From positions 2,108,001 to 2,172,000 of the forward strand of contig NZ_JBHSWH010000001.1 of NCBI RefSeq assembly GCF_042661025.1: a DNA stretch of 64,000 bases, given 5' to 3'. Made by a program: the position numbers and the translations under genes. The notes below the pieces were generated by a model. That model had not been told where the DNA came from and ran no database searches. It saw nothing but the letters and a program-made list of their open reading frames with translations. Position 1 is the stretch's first letter, and the number at the start of each line of letters is the position of its first letter. The DNA comes from Flexivirga alba. Lineage in GTDB: Bacteria > Actinomycetota > Actinomycetes > Actinomycetales > Dermatophilaceae. Below, piece after piece: positions 42,574 through 52,721 of the stretch.

Positions 42574-43597
42574 CGCTCCACCAGGATCACGATCTGGCCG
42601 CCGTCCCTCCGTGGACGTCGCGATCATCTGCGTGACCCACAACAGCATTGAGTTGATCGCCGACTTTCTCCGTGCCGCCTTGGACGACTGCGCGGGGGGC
42701 TCACAGCGGATCGTGGTTGTGGACAGCGCGTCGACGGACGGCACCCCAGAGGCGGCTCGCGCGGTTTCAGCGGTCGTCGACGTCTGTGTGATGGCGGGCA
42801 ACTACGGATACGCGGCGGGGATCAACGTAGGAATCGACCATGTCCGAGGGACCGGGGGAGCCGGCGCATTCGTAGTGGCCAACCCGGATGTTCTGCTCGG
42901 GCCCGGCAACGTTGCGCTGCTGGTCGACGCCCTGGCTCTCGAGGACGTTGGGGTCAGTTGTCCGATGATCATGGACCAATACGGAGTTCGCGACGACTCG
43001 CTCAACCGCCTGCCGAACGTCTGGACCGGGCTGGTGGGTGCGGTTCTCGGCGGACGCGGGACGGCCGTGCTCGGGTTGCCGGTGGAGGTCGTGCGTGACA
43101 CATCCGCCTACGAGCGGGCGCACGCGGTGGGCTGGGCGTGCGGCGGTCTGCTCGCCATCTCGGAGGAGTGCCTGACACGCGTCGGGCTCTGGAACGAGGA
43201 GTACTTCATGTACGAGGAGGAGGTCGACTTCTGTGAGCGCGTGGCGCAGGCGGGGCTGCGCGTCTGGTACGTCCCTGACGCAGTGGTCACTCGTGCGGTG
43301 TTCAGCGACGCGAACGCGCCCTGGCGGCACGCGCTCTCGCAGATCAATCGCATTCGGCGGGAGGACCACTCCGGAGGTGGTTCGCTGCGGAGGACCCAGT
43401 TCGTGCTCGAGAACCTCCTGCGGTTGTGGCGGCCGCGTTCCCGGGCTGCGTTGTGGGCGGTGATCACCAATGCGACGCCCGGTCAGGTGATCCATCGGTA
43501 TCGCCCGGGCTCGCAGATCGAGGTGGGCGCGGCGACCCCGTCGGCGCCTGCGCCATACGCGGTGCTGTCAGCGTCGGGCAATACTGCAGCCGGGTGA
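42563..43597 (+). CDS. GT2-family (rhamnosyltransferase-like) glycosyltransferase
   Basis: A 344-residue GT-A enzyme. VDVAIICVTHNSIELIADFL opens the fold, and NYGYAAGINVGIDHV and FVVANPDVLLGPG carry the donor-binding region. GLWNEEYFMYEEEVDFCERV is the conserved acceptor/base block of rhamnosyltransferase-type GT2s. The ATG at 42563 lies within the end of the polymerase gene (11-base overlap). With dTDP-rhamnose made by the flanking rml genes, rhamnose transfer is a good inference. Confidence 0.88.
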   Translation: MSVDAPPGSRSGRRPSVDVAIICVTHNSIELIADFLRAALDDCAGGSQRIVVVDSASTDGTPEAARAVSAVVDVCVMAGNYGYAAGINVGIDHVRGTGGAGAFVVANPDVLLGPGNVALLVDALALEDVGVSCPMIMDQYGVRDDSLNRLPNVWTGLVGAVLGGRGTAVLGLPVEVVRDTSAYERAHAVGWACGGLLAISEECLTRVGLWNEEYFMYEEEVDFCERVAQAGLRVWYVPDAVVTRAVFSDANAPWRHALSQINRIRREDHSGGGSLRRTQFVLENLLRLWRPRSRAALWAVITNATPGQVIHRYRPGSQIEVGAATPSAPAPYAVLSASGNTAAG

Positions 43598-45520
43598 CCA
43601 CGTAGAAGACGCAGCCGGCTGGGCGGCCCTCCGGCTCTTCGATGGGCTGACCGTACTGGTCGACCAGGACCGTGGACCCGAAGCCGTGCGTAGTGACTTC
43701 GGCGCGCACCGCCGGGGTGGTGACGTCGTGGGCGACCAGGGACCAGTCGTCAACCTGGTGGATCACGACGCGCTCGCCGGTGCTGACGGCGGCGGCCGGG
43801 TCGGCCGACCGCTCAAGGTGTGCTCCGTGGTCGCGGGAACTGCTGCGCGCCCCGGAAAGCGGTCGCAAAGGTCTCGGTGGATGAGGGCGACCACGGTCTG
43901 CTGCCCGTCTTGTGTCATGAGCGGGTGGTCGATCCGCCCATCGATTCGCAGCCGGAACATGCCGGCTCGCCGCCATCGCCAGGAGAACAGCCCGGACCAG
44001 AAAGCCGACTCCCAGAAGTGTCGGCCGTCCTCCGGGCTCATGAGGAGCACGACTGCCGTGCCACGGCGTATCACTTCGTGTATGGCGGACAGGGGTGCGT
44101 GCCAGACGGCGAACTGCCGGTAGAGCCGCCACGCGATCAGGCTCCTGCGCGCCGAGGACATCGAAATCGGCATTGAGCGCGGCAGGAATGCTCGTCCGAC
44201 CGGGCGGGCCACCTGTCGATCCTCGCTGTGGAGCCGCTGGCCACGGCTGATGTCGTAGATGGTGAGGATGACGTTGATCGGGTAGACCACGGCGACAGGA
44301 ACGCGCATCGCCGCTTCCAGTGCGCTGTAGGCGCCGGAACACAATGAAACGAGCGCGACTCGCTCGTCTGCGAACGTGGGTTCGGAGATGAGCGGGTCGG
44401 ACAGTGCGTCGGGCAGTTCGGTGAGCCATTGCGGGCAGTAGAGGTCACCGAAGGTCTGGCCCGGCAGCGTCGGACTGTCGCCGGTGCCGGACTGGCTCAG
44501 CCGGAGACACCGGAAGCCGTCCGCGGCCAACTCGCGTGCCATGTCCACCCAGCGGCGGCCGGGACCCGTCTGCCTGTCGTTGGCGACGTTGACGAAAACG
44601 ACTGTTGCTCGGCGGGTGCGCTCCGCGGGTTCGGTGCAGATACCGAGCAAGCCGACTTGGCCAAGGCGGACAGCGGATTCGATGACGACCTGCCCTCCGG
44701 GTTGCGGCAGGTCGACTCTGTCGGACGGCACCTTGAGAGCGGCAGGATCCTGCCGGTCGATGTGCTGCTCGACCCACTCGACAACCTGCTCGATGGCGGC
44801 GTCCGGCACGGTGTTCTTGTCCATCGGCACGTCGAGCATCTCCGACATTCCGGTGCAGGTCTGCCACTGCACCCTGCCAGTCGGCGGAAGACGCCGGCGG
44901 AGGCCGCGCGGAGGTGGCCGGTCATCGCGAACGAGGACGAGGACCGTGCCGGCACCGAGGTCACCTTCCAGCGTGGCAGGGTCGAGAGACTGCAGGTCCG
45001 CCACGGTCGGCGCCGGGTAGAGGTAGCCGGGTGTCTCGACCGACCCGTCGTGGCGTTCCGTAGTGCTCGGACTGCGAGCCAGACCCTCGCGCAGCATGCT
45101 CTTGCCGCTGCATGGATCCCACAGGATGAGGATGTCCAGGTCGACAGTGCCACCGGTCGCCGCGCTCGCGAGAAGCGGTGCGCCGACTCGCATTCCGAGT
45201 CCGCCGATGCGCGGGACGCCGGTGGCCAGGAGAGCGTCGTACGCGTCCTCGACGCTGGTCAGCCATGCATCGACACGGTCCGCGTCGGACCACTTGCCCA
45301 TCGAGTCGCCGGTGCCGTGATAATCGAAGCGGAGTGAGGCCACACCTTGTCCGGCGAGGCGCCAGGCCGTCTGGCGGATGGTCTCGTGCGCGTTGTGTTC
45401 CTCTTCACCGAGCGGTGGGCACAGCAGCACACCGTAGTCGGAACACCCGGAGTCCGGCGTGCAGAACCAGCCGAACAACGCGCGGTCGGCCGGTCCGAAC
45501 CACGTGGGTGTGTCGATCAC
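43464..45520 (-). CDS. Double alpha/beta-hydrolase protein (C-terminal frameshift)
   Basis: From the GTG at 45520 the protein has a first hydrolase-like half (TWFGPADRALFGWFCTPDSG, then GVASLRFDYHGTGDSMGKWS) and a second half (GFRCLRLSQSGTGDSPTLPG, then LVSLCSGAYSALEAAMR). It resembles the hydrolases named in exosortase-A-associated EPS clusters, here in one polypeptide. The first frame stops at 43763 with an unrelated tail. The other frame continues with RSADPAAAVSTGERVVIHQV to 43464, passing under the convergent GT2 gene. One G missing opposite the CCCC run at 43850-43853 would explain this. Acyl or thioester release from the ACP is possible but inferred. Confidence 0.68.
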
Positions 45521-45600
45521 ATCGCCACCTCGATCCGGATGGGGTGGGCTGGGTCGAGTGCGGTGACGTCACCGGGTGGTCGGCCCGGAAGTGCATCAGG
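45517..45600 (-). pseudogene. Remnant of the 3' end of a GH2 gene (left border copy)
   Basis: Minus-strand codons read PDALPGRPPGDVTALDPAHP and end IEVAM-stop. This matches the last residues of the intact GH2 protein at 54518 (PDALPGPPRGDVTALNAAHA ... IAVAM). As there, the stop overlaps the GTG of the hydrolase gene. The remaining 2.3 kb of the gene is absent. Confidence 0.8.
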
Positions 45601-45654
45601 GCACGCAGCTGATGTCCCGGACTCCGCCCACGAGTTCATTGGCCACAGCCTCGC

Positions 45655-45906
45655 TCACCTGGAGGGCGAGTGCTCTGCGAGCTCGCACAGCGCCGATTCG
45701 ATCGAGATGATGGAGACGAAGGTGCTTTTCCGCAGCATCGAATCTGGAAATTCGATATCGAATGCGTCTTCCAAGCCGAGCATGACGTTGACGCTTGCAT
45801 GCGAGGTGAGGCCGGCCCGGTAGAGGTCGTCCTCGCGAGTGATCGTGCCCACCGGTTTCGGCAGTCGGCCGTATGCCTCCAGGACAGCTCTGATCTGCTC
45901 TTCCAT
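45655..45906 (-). CDS. Acyl carrier protein, second copy
   Basis: An 83-residue carrier protein starting MEEQIRAVLEAYGRLPKPVG. The attachment serine is Ser35 in YRAGLTSHASVNVMLGLEDA, a form known for ACPs with TSHAS in place of DSLxS. An AAGGA site precedes the ATG. It is not similar to the ACP at 25211 beyond the fold, but its first residues match the ACP fragment at 57092 (MEARIKSVLTAYG). It probably serves the adenylation protein at 52718. Confidence 0.87.
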   Translation of the reverse strand: MEEQIRAVLEAYGRLPKPVGTITREDDLYRAGLTSHASVNVMLGLEDAFDIEFPDSMLRKSTFVSIISIESALCELAEHSPSR

Positions 45907-46351
45907 TTCCTTGTCCTTATCTCGTCAACGACTCGGGCGTCATTTGGTTGGCATGCTCTCCTCGGTTCGACCACCGGACAGCGTCGAGCATGACCTCTGA
46001 GTTCGGTATCACTGTCGCTCCTTCCCCCACCGGGCCCTGCCGGATAATCGCGACACCCATAAGTCGGAGGGTAGGGACGCGGATGAGCCGACGCCGACGA
46101 ATTGCAGCGCCGCTGATGGCGCGCAACAAATCGCCGGTGCGGCGGCCGCACGCGACTGATCTGGACCTGGCATGGATGTGGCACCGGGAACTCGAGGTGC
46201 GTCCGTAGACCTGGCGATTCATCTGCAGCAGACGTCCGCAAGACATAGGCGCGGCAACGGGTTTCGACGTTTCGTATGCCCAATTTCACTGGGCCGGACG
46301 CGATGCCGCAAATAAGTCGGCACTGCCACTCACCTGCGATACCGTCACGCC
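45907..46351. other. Divergent intergenic region with possible gene fragment
   Basis: This 445-base gap separates the ACP (minus) from the CapK-like gene (plus), so it must hold both promoters; none could be fixed. On the minus strand an open frame from 46246 ends TAA at 45917, 10 bases before the ACP start, with a plausible protein-like tail RLMGVAIIRQGPVGEGATVI. It may be the end of a lost gene once coupled to the ACP. I did not recognise it. Confidence 0.3.
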
Positions 46352-47713
46352 GTGGCAGCCACTCATGAGGACCTCGTCCGACAGCAGCAGCTGGAGCTGC
46401 AGAGCGAATACTTGCGTGGTTCACGCCGACTTCGTTGGGATGCCGAGCGACTCGCGAGTGAGCGTCAGCGACGTCTGCGTGAGCTCATCGCCTGGTCCGC
46501 GGAGCACTCGCCCTTCTGGCGCGCACGCCTGGCAGGCATCGATCCAGCCACCTTCACCGAAGCCGACCTGCCTTCGCTTCCCATCCTGCGCCGAGACGAG
46601 ATGATGGGCGAGTTCGATCGCCTCATCACTGTGCCCGGTTTGACGCTGACCCGGGTGATGGAGCACGTCAAGCAAGTAGACAGCGGCGACCAACTCCTCG
46701 ATGGTCGGTTTCGGGCGATCCGAACCTCCGGGGCGACGGGTAGCGAGGCATACCACCTCTACGGCGCGGACGCGTTCGTAACATTCGTGATGCAGGGTTC
46801 GAGATGGACCGGTCGCCGCGGAGAGTCGCCTGATGCAGTCTTGGCGCAGATCTTCTCGTGCAGTCCGCAGCACGAGTCCGGCATTTTTCATGCCTTCAGC
46901 ACCTTCACGAGCGGCGGACCGCCCTCTCACTGCTTCGACGGCGGGACGTCCGTGCCCGACCTCGTCGCGCAACTCAACGCGGCCGAGCCGCCGGTTGAGG
47001 CATTGCAAGGGTGGCCGAGCGTCATCCGGCTACTTGCGCACGAGGCATTGGCTGGACGGCTCAAGCACGTGCCCGCCTGGGTCAGTGTTGCCGGCGAGGT
47101 GTGTAGCCCGTTGGTGCGTGACGCCGTACACGCAGCGTGGGGCCTCGAATTGTCCGAGTTCTGGGGGTGTTGCGAAGGAACCTATGCCTTCCCGTGCGGC
47201 GTCGGCGAAGGCATGCACATCGCCGACGACCTGGTGATTTTGGAAACGGTGGACGCGAGCGGCAATCCCGTGCCGTACGGTCAGCCGGCTGATCGGGTAC
47301 TACTGACGAACCTGTACAACCTGGACCAACCGTTGATCCGATACGACATCGCCGACGCGATGATTATTACCGATGAGCCATGTCCGTGCGGATGTGCGCA
47401 TCGACGCATCCTCGACGTCAGTGCGCGTATGGACGGAGTGGTGGAGTTGCCCGACGGTGTTCGGGTCGAGCGCCGCAGATTCGAGACATTGCTGCTCGCC
47501 TTTCCGGGGGTCGCCGACTTCCTCGTCACACCGAGCGGGCGTGGCGTGGACGTGGCCGTTGCGACTGACGGCGCCTGCAACACAGACGAGTTGGCTCGAT
47601 CGCTGGTGAACTTGCTCGCGGACCACGGCCTCGCATCGCCTGTCGTGCATGTCCGACTAGTTGAGGCACCGGAGCGGCTATGGTCGGGCAAAGTGAAGCA
47701 ATTCGCGCAGTGA
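46352..47713 (+). CDS. CapK/PaaK-like adenylate-forming enzyme
   Basis: A 453-residue protein related to phenylacetate-CoA ligase, coenzyme F390 synthetase and CapK. The N-terminal helical part has LIAWSAEHSPFWRARLAGID. The nucleotide-binding loop is IRTSGATGSEAYHL, FWGCCEGTYAFP follows, and the small C-terminal domain has PLIRYDIADAMIITDEPCPC. Cysteines in CPCGCAH are typical of this family. GTG start. CapK-like proteins occur in capsule and surface-polysaccharide loci. It probably activates an acid and could load the ACP at 45655 or a CoA. Confidence 0.82.
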   Translation: MAATHEDLVRQQQLELQSEYLRGSRRLRWDAERLASERQRRLRELIAWSAEHSPFWRARLAGIDPATFTEADLPSLPILRRDEMMGEFDRLITVPGLTLTRVMEHVKQVDSGDQLLDGRFRAIRTSGATGSEAYHLYGADAFVTFVMQGSRWTGRRGESPDAVLAQIFSCSPQHESGIFHAFSTFTSGGPPSHCFDGGTSVPDLVAQLNAAEPPVEALQGWPSVIRLLAHEALAGRLKHVPAWVSVAGEVCSPLVRDAVHAAWGLELSEFWGCCEGTYAFPCGVGEGMHIADDLVILETVDASGNPVPYGQPADRVLLTNLYNLDQPLIRYDIADAMIITDEPCPCGCAHRRILDVSARMDGVVELPDGVRVERRRFETLLLAFPGVADFLVTPSGRGVDVAVATDGACNTDELARSLVNLLADHGLASPVVHVRLVEAPERLWSGKVKQFAQ

Positions 47714-47723
47714 GCCGGAGTAG

Positions 47724-48497
47724 ATGAGTTCGATGTTCCCGCCGTTGGCGGATCTGATCACTCGACTCGGGCGTGGAGCTGCGTCCTGGGCGCGGCCAGG
47801 CGAGTTGGACATCGGCCACGGCCACTGGATCGCGTTGACCGGAGCGACGCAACCCGACTTCAACCTCGCGTACTGCAGCGCCGGGCATGGCGAGCAGATG
47901 ATCGATCACTACCTCGACAGGCTCATCGCTCATCGGCGTCCCGGCTTGCTGGTGACCACTAGCAACCTCGGGGTGCCGCACGCAGTCCGTGAGCGTGGGT
48001 GGAAGCTGGTCGAAGCAGGGCCCTTGATGGCCGCGCGGCTCACTGACATCGTCGCCCGTCCACCCGACGTGACACCGCCGTTCGTGACGAGCGAGCTGAC
48101 GCCTCGGCAGCTTCCCCTTGCTCGCGACTTGATGGCTCGCGCGTTCGACCTCGCTCCCGACGTTGCAGCCATTGCGCTGCGACCAGACTCATCTGGTGTC
48201 GAGCGCCACGTGTGGGGCGTCCTCAGCACCGGGGAGATACAAGCGTGCGGCGTGAGCGTGATCGATGACGAGTACGTGACGCTCTGGTCCGTGGCGACCG
48301 ATCCGAGCGCACGTCGGCAGGGGCAGGCGACCACCTTGATCCGGGCCGCGCTGACCCACGCCCGAGCCAACGGATGCACCCTGGCAGTGCTCAATTCCTC
48401 GCCCATGGCCGGGCCCTTCTACCGTGCGCTGGGCTTCCGGACACTGGATCAGCTGAGTTATTGGTCGAACCCGCGCTGGGCATTGGCCGCGGACTGA
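47724..48497 (+). CDS. GNAT-family N-acetyltransferase
   Basis: A 257-residue protein whose C-terminal half is a standard GNAT domain: VTLWSVATDPSARRQGQATT carries the acetyl-CoA P-loop (RRQGQAT), and SSPMAGPFYRALGFRTLDQL is motif B. The N-terminal half (about residues 1-120) is a degenerate GNAT-like domain. It is the second gene of a plus-strand pair with the CapK-like gene (10-base gap) and convergent with the FAD gene. Not closely related to the three paralogues at 21-27 kb. Confidence 0.85.
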   Translation: MSSMFPPLADLITRLGRGAASWARPGELDIGHGHWIALTGATQPDFNLAYCSAGHGEQMIDHYLDRLIAHRRPGLLVTTSNLGVPHAVRERGWKLVEAGPLMAARLTDIVARPPDVTPPFVTSELTPRQLPLARDLMARAFDLAPDVAAIALRPDSSGVERHVWGVLSTGEIQACGVSVIDDEYVTLWSVATDPSARRQGQATTLIRAALTHARANGCTLAVLNSSPMAGPFYRALGFRTLDQLSYWSNPRWALAAD

Positions 48498-48516
48498 CCG
48501 CATTCTCTCCGGAGCG

Positions 48517-50346
48517 TCACAGAAGCGCAGCCTCCATGCACGCCTGTGCGTCCAGCACCGCTCTGATCCTGCTGCGCGGCGAGGGCAGGTAGTGGGTGAA
48601 ATAGCGCGTCCCCTCAGTGAGAACACCGAAGAGCGAGATGTTTTCCTGCGACTTCCCCGTGCGGTCGACAGGGTGGTTGTCGGGCGTGAGCGCCACGCTT
48701 CCCACGCCCACGTCTCCGTAGCGCATTGGGGTGAGTCGGCCACGGTCGTGCAGTGCGGACAACAGCGGTGATGCCGTGTGCTCCAGTGAGGGCATCGACA
48801 GGTGGCCCCTGACCAGACGCGTGGTGCCGACGTGGTGGCCGTGGGCAAGACGTGTCGATCTGAGCGTTACTCCGCAGGACCCGTCAACGTCCAAGTCCGG
48901 GGACGGCCCGAGGTCGGCGCGAACAACCCCGGCATCCATCAGTGCGAGCAACTGCTTGGACCGCATCGGAGGCGGTCCTGCCTCGATGCGGTTGATTCTG
49001 CCTTTGACGTGGTGTTTGAAGTCGAGGTACGACGTGAGCGACAGCCCGCCGAAGTCGATGACCGATCTCAGGTCATCGCGCAGAACCCGGATCACCTCTT
49101 GCGCCGCCTTGACCGGGCTCCCGTCCAGGACGAGCGCTTCGGCCAGATCGGCTTCGACGAAATCGTAGACATGACGCTGGTAGTCCTCGGCCGAGTCGAA
49201 GTCGGCGCCGAGATCGGAGAACAGCTGGTCGGCCGGGTCGAACTGACCATATATCCGGCTCAGACGATCAAAGACGTCCAGAGCTGAGCCCTCTCGCCAT
49301 GCGCGCCGGAGTTCACTGCTGACAGCTTCTCCGGCAGCGGCCCCATCGCGTAGCACGGCTGACTGGATCTGGAACCTCGCCTGCATTTCCAGGAAGACCA
49401 GCGGCAGGACCTCGGCGCGGAAGTCGACCTCTCGTTTCACCGAGGACTCGGACGGCGCGCGCAGACCGGCGAATAGCTCTGGCGTGCAGATCACCGGCTG
49501 ATAGAGGCCCGTGGAGTCGATCCCGTTCGCAGCCTTGGCGCAGAATGGGACCCCACTGCGCGAGTACAGCACAATGCTCGGCTCCTGGCCGCTCGCCCGA
49601 TAGGTCATGCGCCGGCCGGTCTCAACGAACCGACCACCACGTCCCTCGGTCAGCGCAGCGACGATGTCGTATGCGACCAGACCCATACCCGCGACCGCCA
49701 CCGGATCGTGCGGTGTGACCCGTTCGTTCAGTGCGGACACCGGATAGGCGTCCATGTATCGACCGGAGAGGGGTCCCGAGGTGTCCGTTCGGTTAGCAGT
49801 GTGCCCGGACGTGATGGTGACGTGCTGCACCACCAGCGTGTCGCCGTCGTCGAGGACCACCCGTTCGCGGCCATCGGAGCAGGCTTGGACATCGACGGCC
49901 GCCGACCGGTGGAGCCGCACTGTTACGTTCGGGGGCGCGTCCGCCGACACGCGTTGATAACACCAGGCGAGGTACTCGCCCATGAGGCGCCGCGGGAGGT
50001 AATCCGTCGGCACGATCGGTGCGCCACCCTTGCCGACGACGCACCGGCCGTCGATCCAGCGGTAGCCGATCTCGACAGCCCACTCCCATAGACCTAGTGC
50101 GTATGACGGCCGATACGCCACGTCAGAGGACGCGAACAGCGAGAGTTGCCCACAGGCGTTGTTCAGGACGAGATAGTCGAGCTGGTCCTTCCCATATGGC
50201 ACCCCGCCGATCTCATTCGGCTCGATGACGTGAAGGACGACGTGCGTACCGGATGATCTCGCGACGCTCACTGCGCGCTCCACAACGCACAGGCCCCACG
50301 CACCCAGTCCGATGACCGCCAACTCAACTACCCTGTCACCCCTCAT
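48517..50346 (-). CDS. FAD/NAD(P)-binding oxidoreductase (NAD_binding_9 type)
   Basis: A 609-residue flavoprotein. The dinucleotide fold begins VVELAVIGLGAWGLCVVERA, with IEPNEIGGVPYGKDQLDYLV after it, and the second dinucleotide region is VAVAGMGLVAYDIVAALTEG. This is the large FAD/NAD(P)-binding family (PF13454) found in actinobacterial biosynthetic and conjugated-amino-acid loci. Substrate unknown. AAAGGAT site before the ATG. It follows metY at 41 bases on the same strand, so it is probably the last gene of the cassette operon. Confidence 0.8.
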   Translation of the reverse strand: MRGDRVVELAVIGLGAWGLCVVERAVSVARSSGTHVVLHVIEPNEIGGVPYGKDQLDYLVLNNACGQLSLFASSDVAYRPSYALGLWEWAVEIGYRWIDGRCVVGKGGAPIVPTDYLPRRLMGEYLAWCYQRVSADAPPNVTVRLHRSAAVDVQACSDGRERVVLDDGDTLVVQHVTITSGHTANRTDTSGPLSGRYMDAYPVSALNERVTPHDPVAVAGMGLVAYDIVAALTEGRGGRFVETGRRMTYRASGQEPSIVLYSRSGVPFCAKAANGIDSTGLYQPVICTPELFAGLRAPSESSVKREVDFRAEVLPLVFLEMQARFQIQSAVLRDGAAAGEAVSSELRRAWREGSALDVFDRLSRIYGQFDPADQLFSDLGADFDSAEDYQRHVYDFVEADLAEALVLDGSPVKAAQEVIRVLRDDLRSVIDFGGLSLTSYLDFKHHVKGRINRIEAGPPPMRSKQLLALMDAGVVRADLGPSPDLDVDGSCGVTLRSTRLAHGHHVGTTRLVRGHLSMPSLEHTASPLLSALHDRGRLTPMRYGDVGVGSVALTPDNHPVDRTGKSQENISLFGVLTEGTRYFTHYLPSPRSRIRAVLDAQACMEAALL

Positions 50347-50387
50347 CGTGTGATCCTTTCGAAATCGAGACTCGGCACGCGGATTCG

Positions 50388-51689
50388 TTACTGCCCGGCA
50401 ACGCTCACGACCGCCTGGGAGAGGGTCAACGCCTGATCCACGTCCTCAAGCAGGTCCTCGATGTGCTCCAGTCCCACCGACAGCCGGATTGTCTCCGGCC
50501 GGATACCGACGTCACGCAGTTCACTCGGCGAGAGCTGCCTGTGTGTCGTCGATGCCGAGTGGCTGACCAGCGACCGCGCGTCGCCGAGGTTGACCAGGCG
50601 CTTGAACAGCTGGACCGAGTCATGGAACGCGATGGCTGCGTCATACCCGCCCCGAGGTCCGAAGGTGATGATCGACGGGACGTGATCGCCTAGGTACCGG
50701 CGCGCCATCGGCCGGTTCAGGTCATCGGGCAGGCCGGCGAAGCTCACCCACTCGACACGGTCATCCTGCGCCAGGTACTCGGCGAGACGACGGGCGTTCT
50801 TCTCATGGCGTTCCAAACGCACGGGCAAGGTCTCGAGACCCTGCAGAATGAGGAAGGCGTTGAAAGGAGCCAACGTCGCGCCTGTGTTGCGCAGACAAAC
50901 GCTGCGTGCGCGCACCACGAACGCGTCGCGTGGGTACGCCTCGCCGAATGTCACGCCATGGAAGGCATCGTCGGGCTCGGAGAACATCGGGAATCGGCCG
51001 CCGTGCGCCATCCAGTCGAACGAACCACCGTCGATGATGCAACCTCCCAGCGTCGTGCCATGCCCGCCGATGAACTTGGTCAGCGAGTGGATGACGACGT
51101 CCGCCCCGTGCAGGATCGGCTTGAGCATGAACGGCGTAGGCACCGTGTTGTCGACGATCAGGGGGACACCGTGCTCTCGCGCGACCTGCGCCAAACCGTC
51201 CAGGTCGGTCACATCTCCGGCCGGGTTGCCGATCGATTCGCAGAAGATCGCCCGTGTGTTTGCATCGACGTGTTTCGCGATGGCCTCGGGACTGGCGTTT
51301 TCGCCGAGCCGCACGTCGACGCCGAAGGTTGGCAGGACATGCGCGAAGTACGTGTAGGTCCCCCCGTACAAATGAGGAGTACTCACGATGTTGCATCCGG
51401 CCGATGCAACGTTCAACACCGCGTAACTCATCGCCGCTGTCCCCGAAGCCACAGTCAGGGCGCTGGTGCCGCGCTCCAACTCGGCCATGCGGTCTTCGAG
51501 GACGCTGTTGGTGGGATTGTTGAGCCGGTTGTAATGGAACCCGGGTATCTCCATGTCGAAGATCGCTCCGGCGTGCGCTGCACTCTCGAAGTCGTGCGCC
51601 ACCGTCTGGTAGATCGGCACCGACGTTGCTCTGGTTGACTCCTGCCCGGACGGAAACCCAAAGTGCAGCACCGCAGTTTCATCGTGCAC
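50388..51689 (-). CDS. O-acyl-homoserine sulfhydrylase-like PLP enzyme
   Basis: A 433-residue Cys/Met-metabolism PLP enzyme of the MetY type: VPIYQTVAHDFESAAHAGAI, YNRLNNPTNSVLEDRMAELE, and the PLP lysine in VIHSLTKFIGGHGTTLGG. MetY enzymes replace the acyl group of O-acetyl- or O-succinyl-homoserine with sulfide, but cousins in fungal pathways use carbon or nitrogen nucleophiles. GTG start at 51689 with AGGAGGGG before it, overlapping the MetA-like gene by 11 bases. The tight link to an activating MetA-like enzyme and an adenylation domain suggests a dedicated amino acid rather than housekeeping methionine. Confidence 0.85.
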   Translation of the reverse strand: MHDETAVLHFGFPSGQESTRATSVPIYQTVAHDFESAAHAGAIFDMEIPGFHYNRLNNPTNSVLEDRMAELERGTSALTVASGTAAMSYAVLNVASAGCNIVSTPHLYGGTYTYFAHVLPTFGVDVRLGENASPEAIAKHVDANTRAIFCESIGNPAGDVTDLDGLAQVAREHGVPLIVDNTVPTPFMLKPILHGADVVIHSLTKFIGGHGTTLGGCIIDGGSFDWMAHGGRFPMFSEPDDAFHGVTFGEAYPRDAFVVRARSVCLRNTGATLAPFNAFLILQGLETLPVRLERHEKNARRLAEYLAQDDRVEWVSFAGLPDDLNRPMARRYLGDHVPSIITFGPRGGYDAAIAFHDSVQLFKRLVNLGDARSLVSHSASTTHRQLSPSELRDVGIRPETIRLSVGLEHIEDLLEDVDQALTLSQAVVSVAGQ

Positions 51690-52721
51690 GGTTACCCCTC
51701 CTCCTTGGCGGCAACTCGGACCGCCGACATACTTCGTTGACCCAGTTCCCGTACAGCACGCTCGCCGTGGACTTCCACGGCGACGTCACGCGCCACATCA
51801 CGTCGTCATAAGGGAAGGCCGCAGTAGGTTTGCCCGCACGGCGCGCTGCGACGCACCGCTCGCGATATCGGGCCAGCAGGTCCACTGATGCGAGGTCCAG
51901 ATAGTCGACCGGAATGTCGGGATGGTCTTCCCGCCGTCCCAACTGGAACTGCTGCACATCGCGGCGGTACTCAAGAAGGAGAGTCGGGGCGTCATACTCA
52001 GGATGTCCTTGCAGGGCAACGATCAGGCACCCGGACATCTGCCTGGTAGCGACCGTCCAGACGTCCTGTCCGGCGCCGATGAGGACGTCGTACCCGACCG
52101 CCTCGAGAACCTCCCGCGCAACACCGTTCTTCCTCGAATGCGGCACCCGCACTGAAGCGGGCAGGCCCATCGTGAGCGGGCTACCCTGCACGACATTCTG
52201 TTGGAAGACGCCGCTCAGCTTGCGCTCGCTCGGCGTGCGGCTCACGCCGGCGAAGTGCAGCAACGCTGCGTGCGTGGCCAAGCAGGAGAGCATCAGCGAG
52301 GAAGTGTGGGTCACCCCCAGGAAAGGACTCCGCACAGATCACGCCAGTAGCGCTCCTCCGAGAGCATGCTCGTGTGCGGGTTCGCGCCAGTGACGATGAG
52401 TGCGTCCGGCGCGCTGTCCCACAGCTCGTCCAGATTGCTGTAGTGCTCCTGGATGTAGTTGCTGAGCACAGGCTTGCGAGGAATGCTAGGGAGGACGTAG
52501 GGCCGCATCAGAATGTCGGTCCCGGTGCACTGCAGCAGTCTGCAGAACTGTCGTTCTGTTGTGCAGAACGCTGCGTCCGGCATGTTGTTGACGAAGGCGA
52601 CCTGGAGCGGTCGCGTAGCAGGGGGAGCCGGCGACGAAGGGTCCTGGTGGAACGACGCGTCTTCGTGGGACGACGGGACCCGGCGCTCAGAAGTCGGCGC
52701 GAGTGCCGTCAGCGTCGTCAT
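51679..52721 (-). CDS. Homoserine O-acyltransferase (MetA/HTS-like), frameshifted
   Basis: The first frame from the ATG at 52721 has VAFVNNMPDAAFCTTERQFC and PDALIVTGANPHTSMLSEER, and ends DLCGVLSWG. The second frame continues VTHTSSLMLSCLATHAALLH (catalytic Cys in SCLATH) and NVVQGSPLTMGLPASVRVPH to 51679. Adding one base opposite the CCCCC run at 52314-52318 gives LSWGVTHTSS, one protein of about 347 residues. This is the glutamine-amidotransferase-fold MetA family that acylates homoserine. ATGA overlap with the adenylation gene upstream. Confidence 0.83.
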
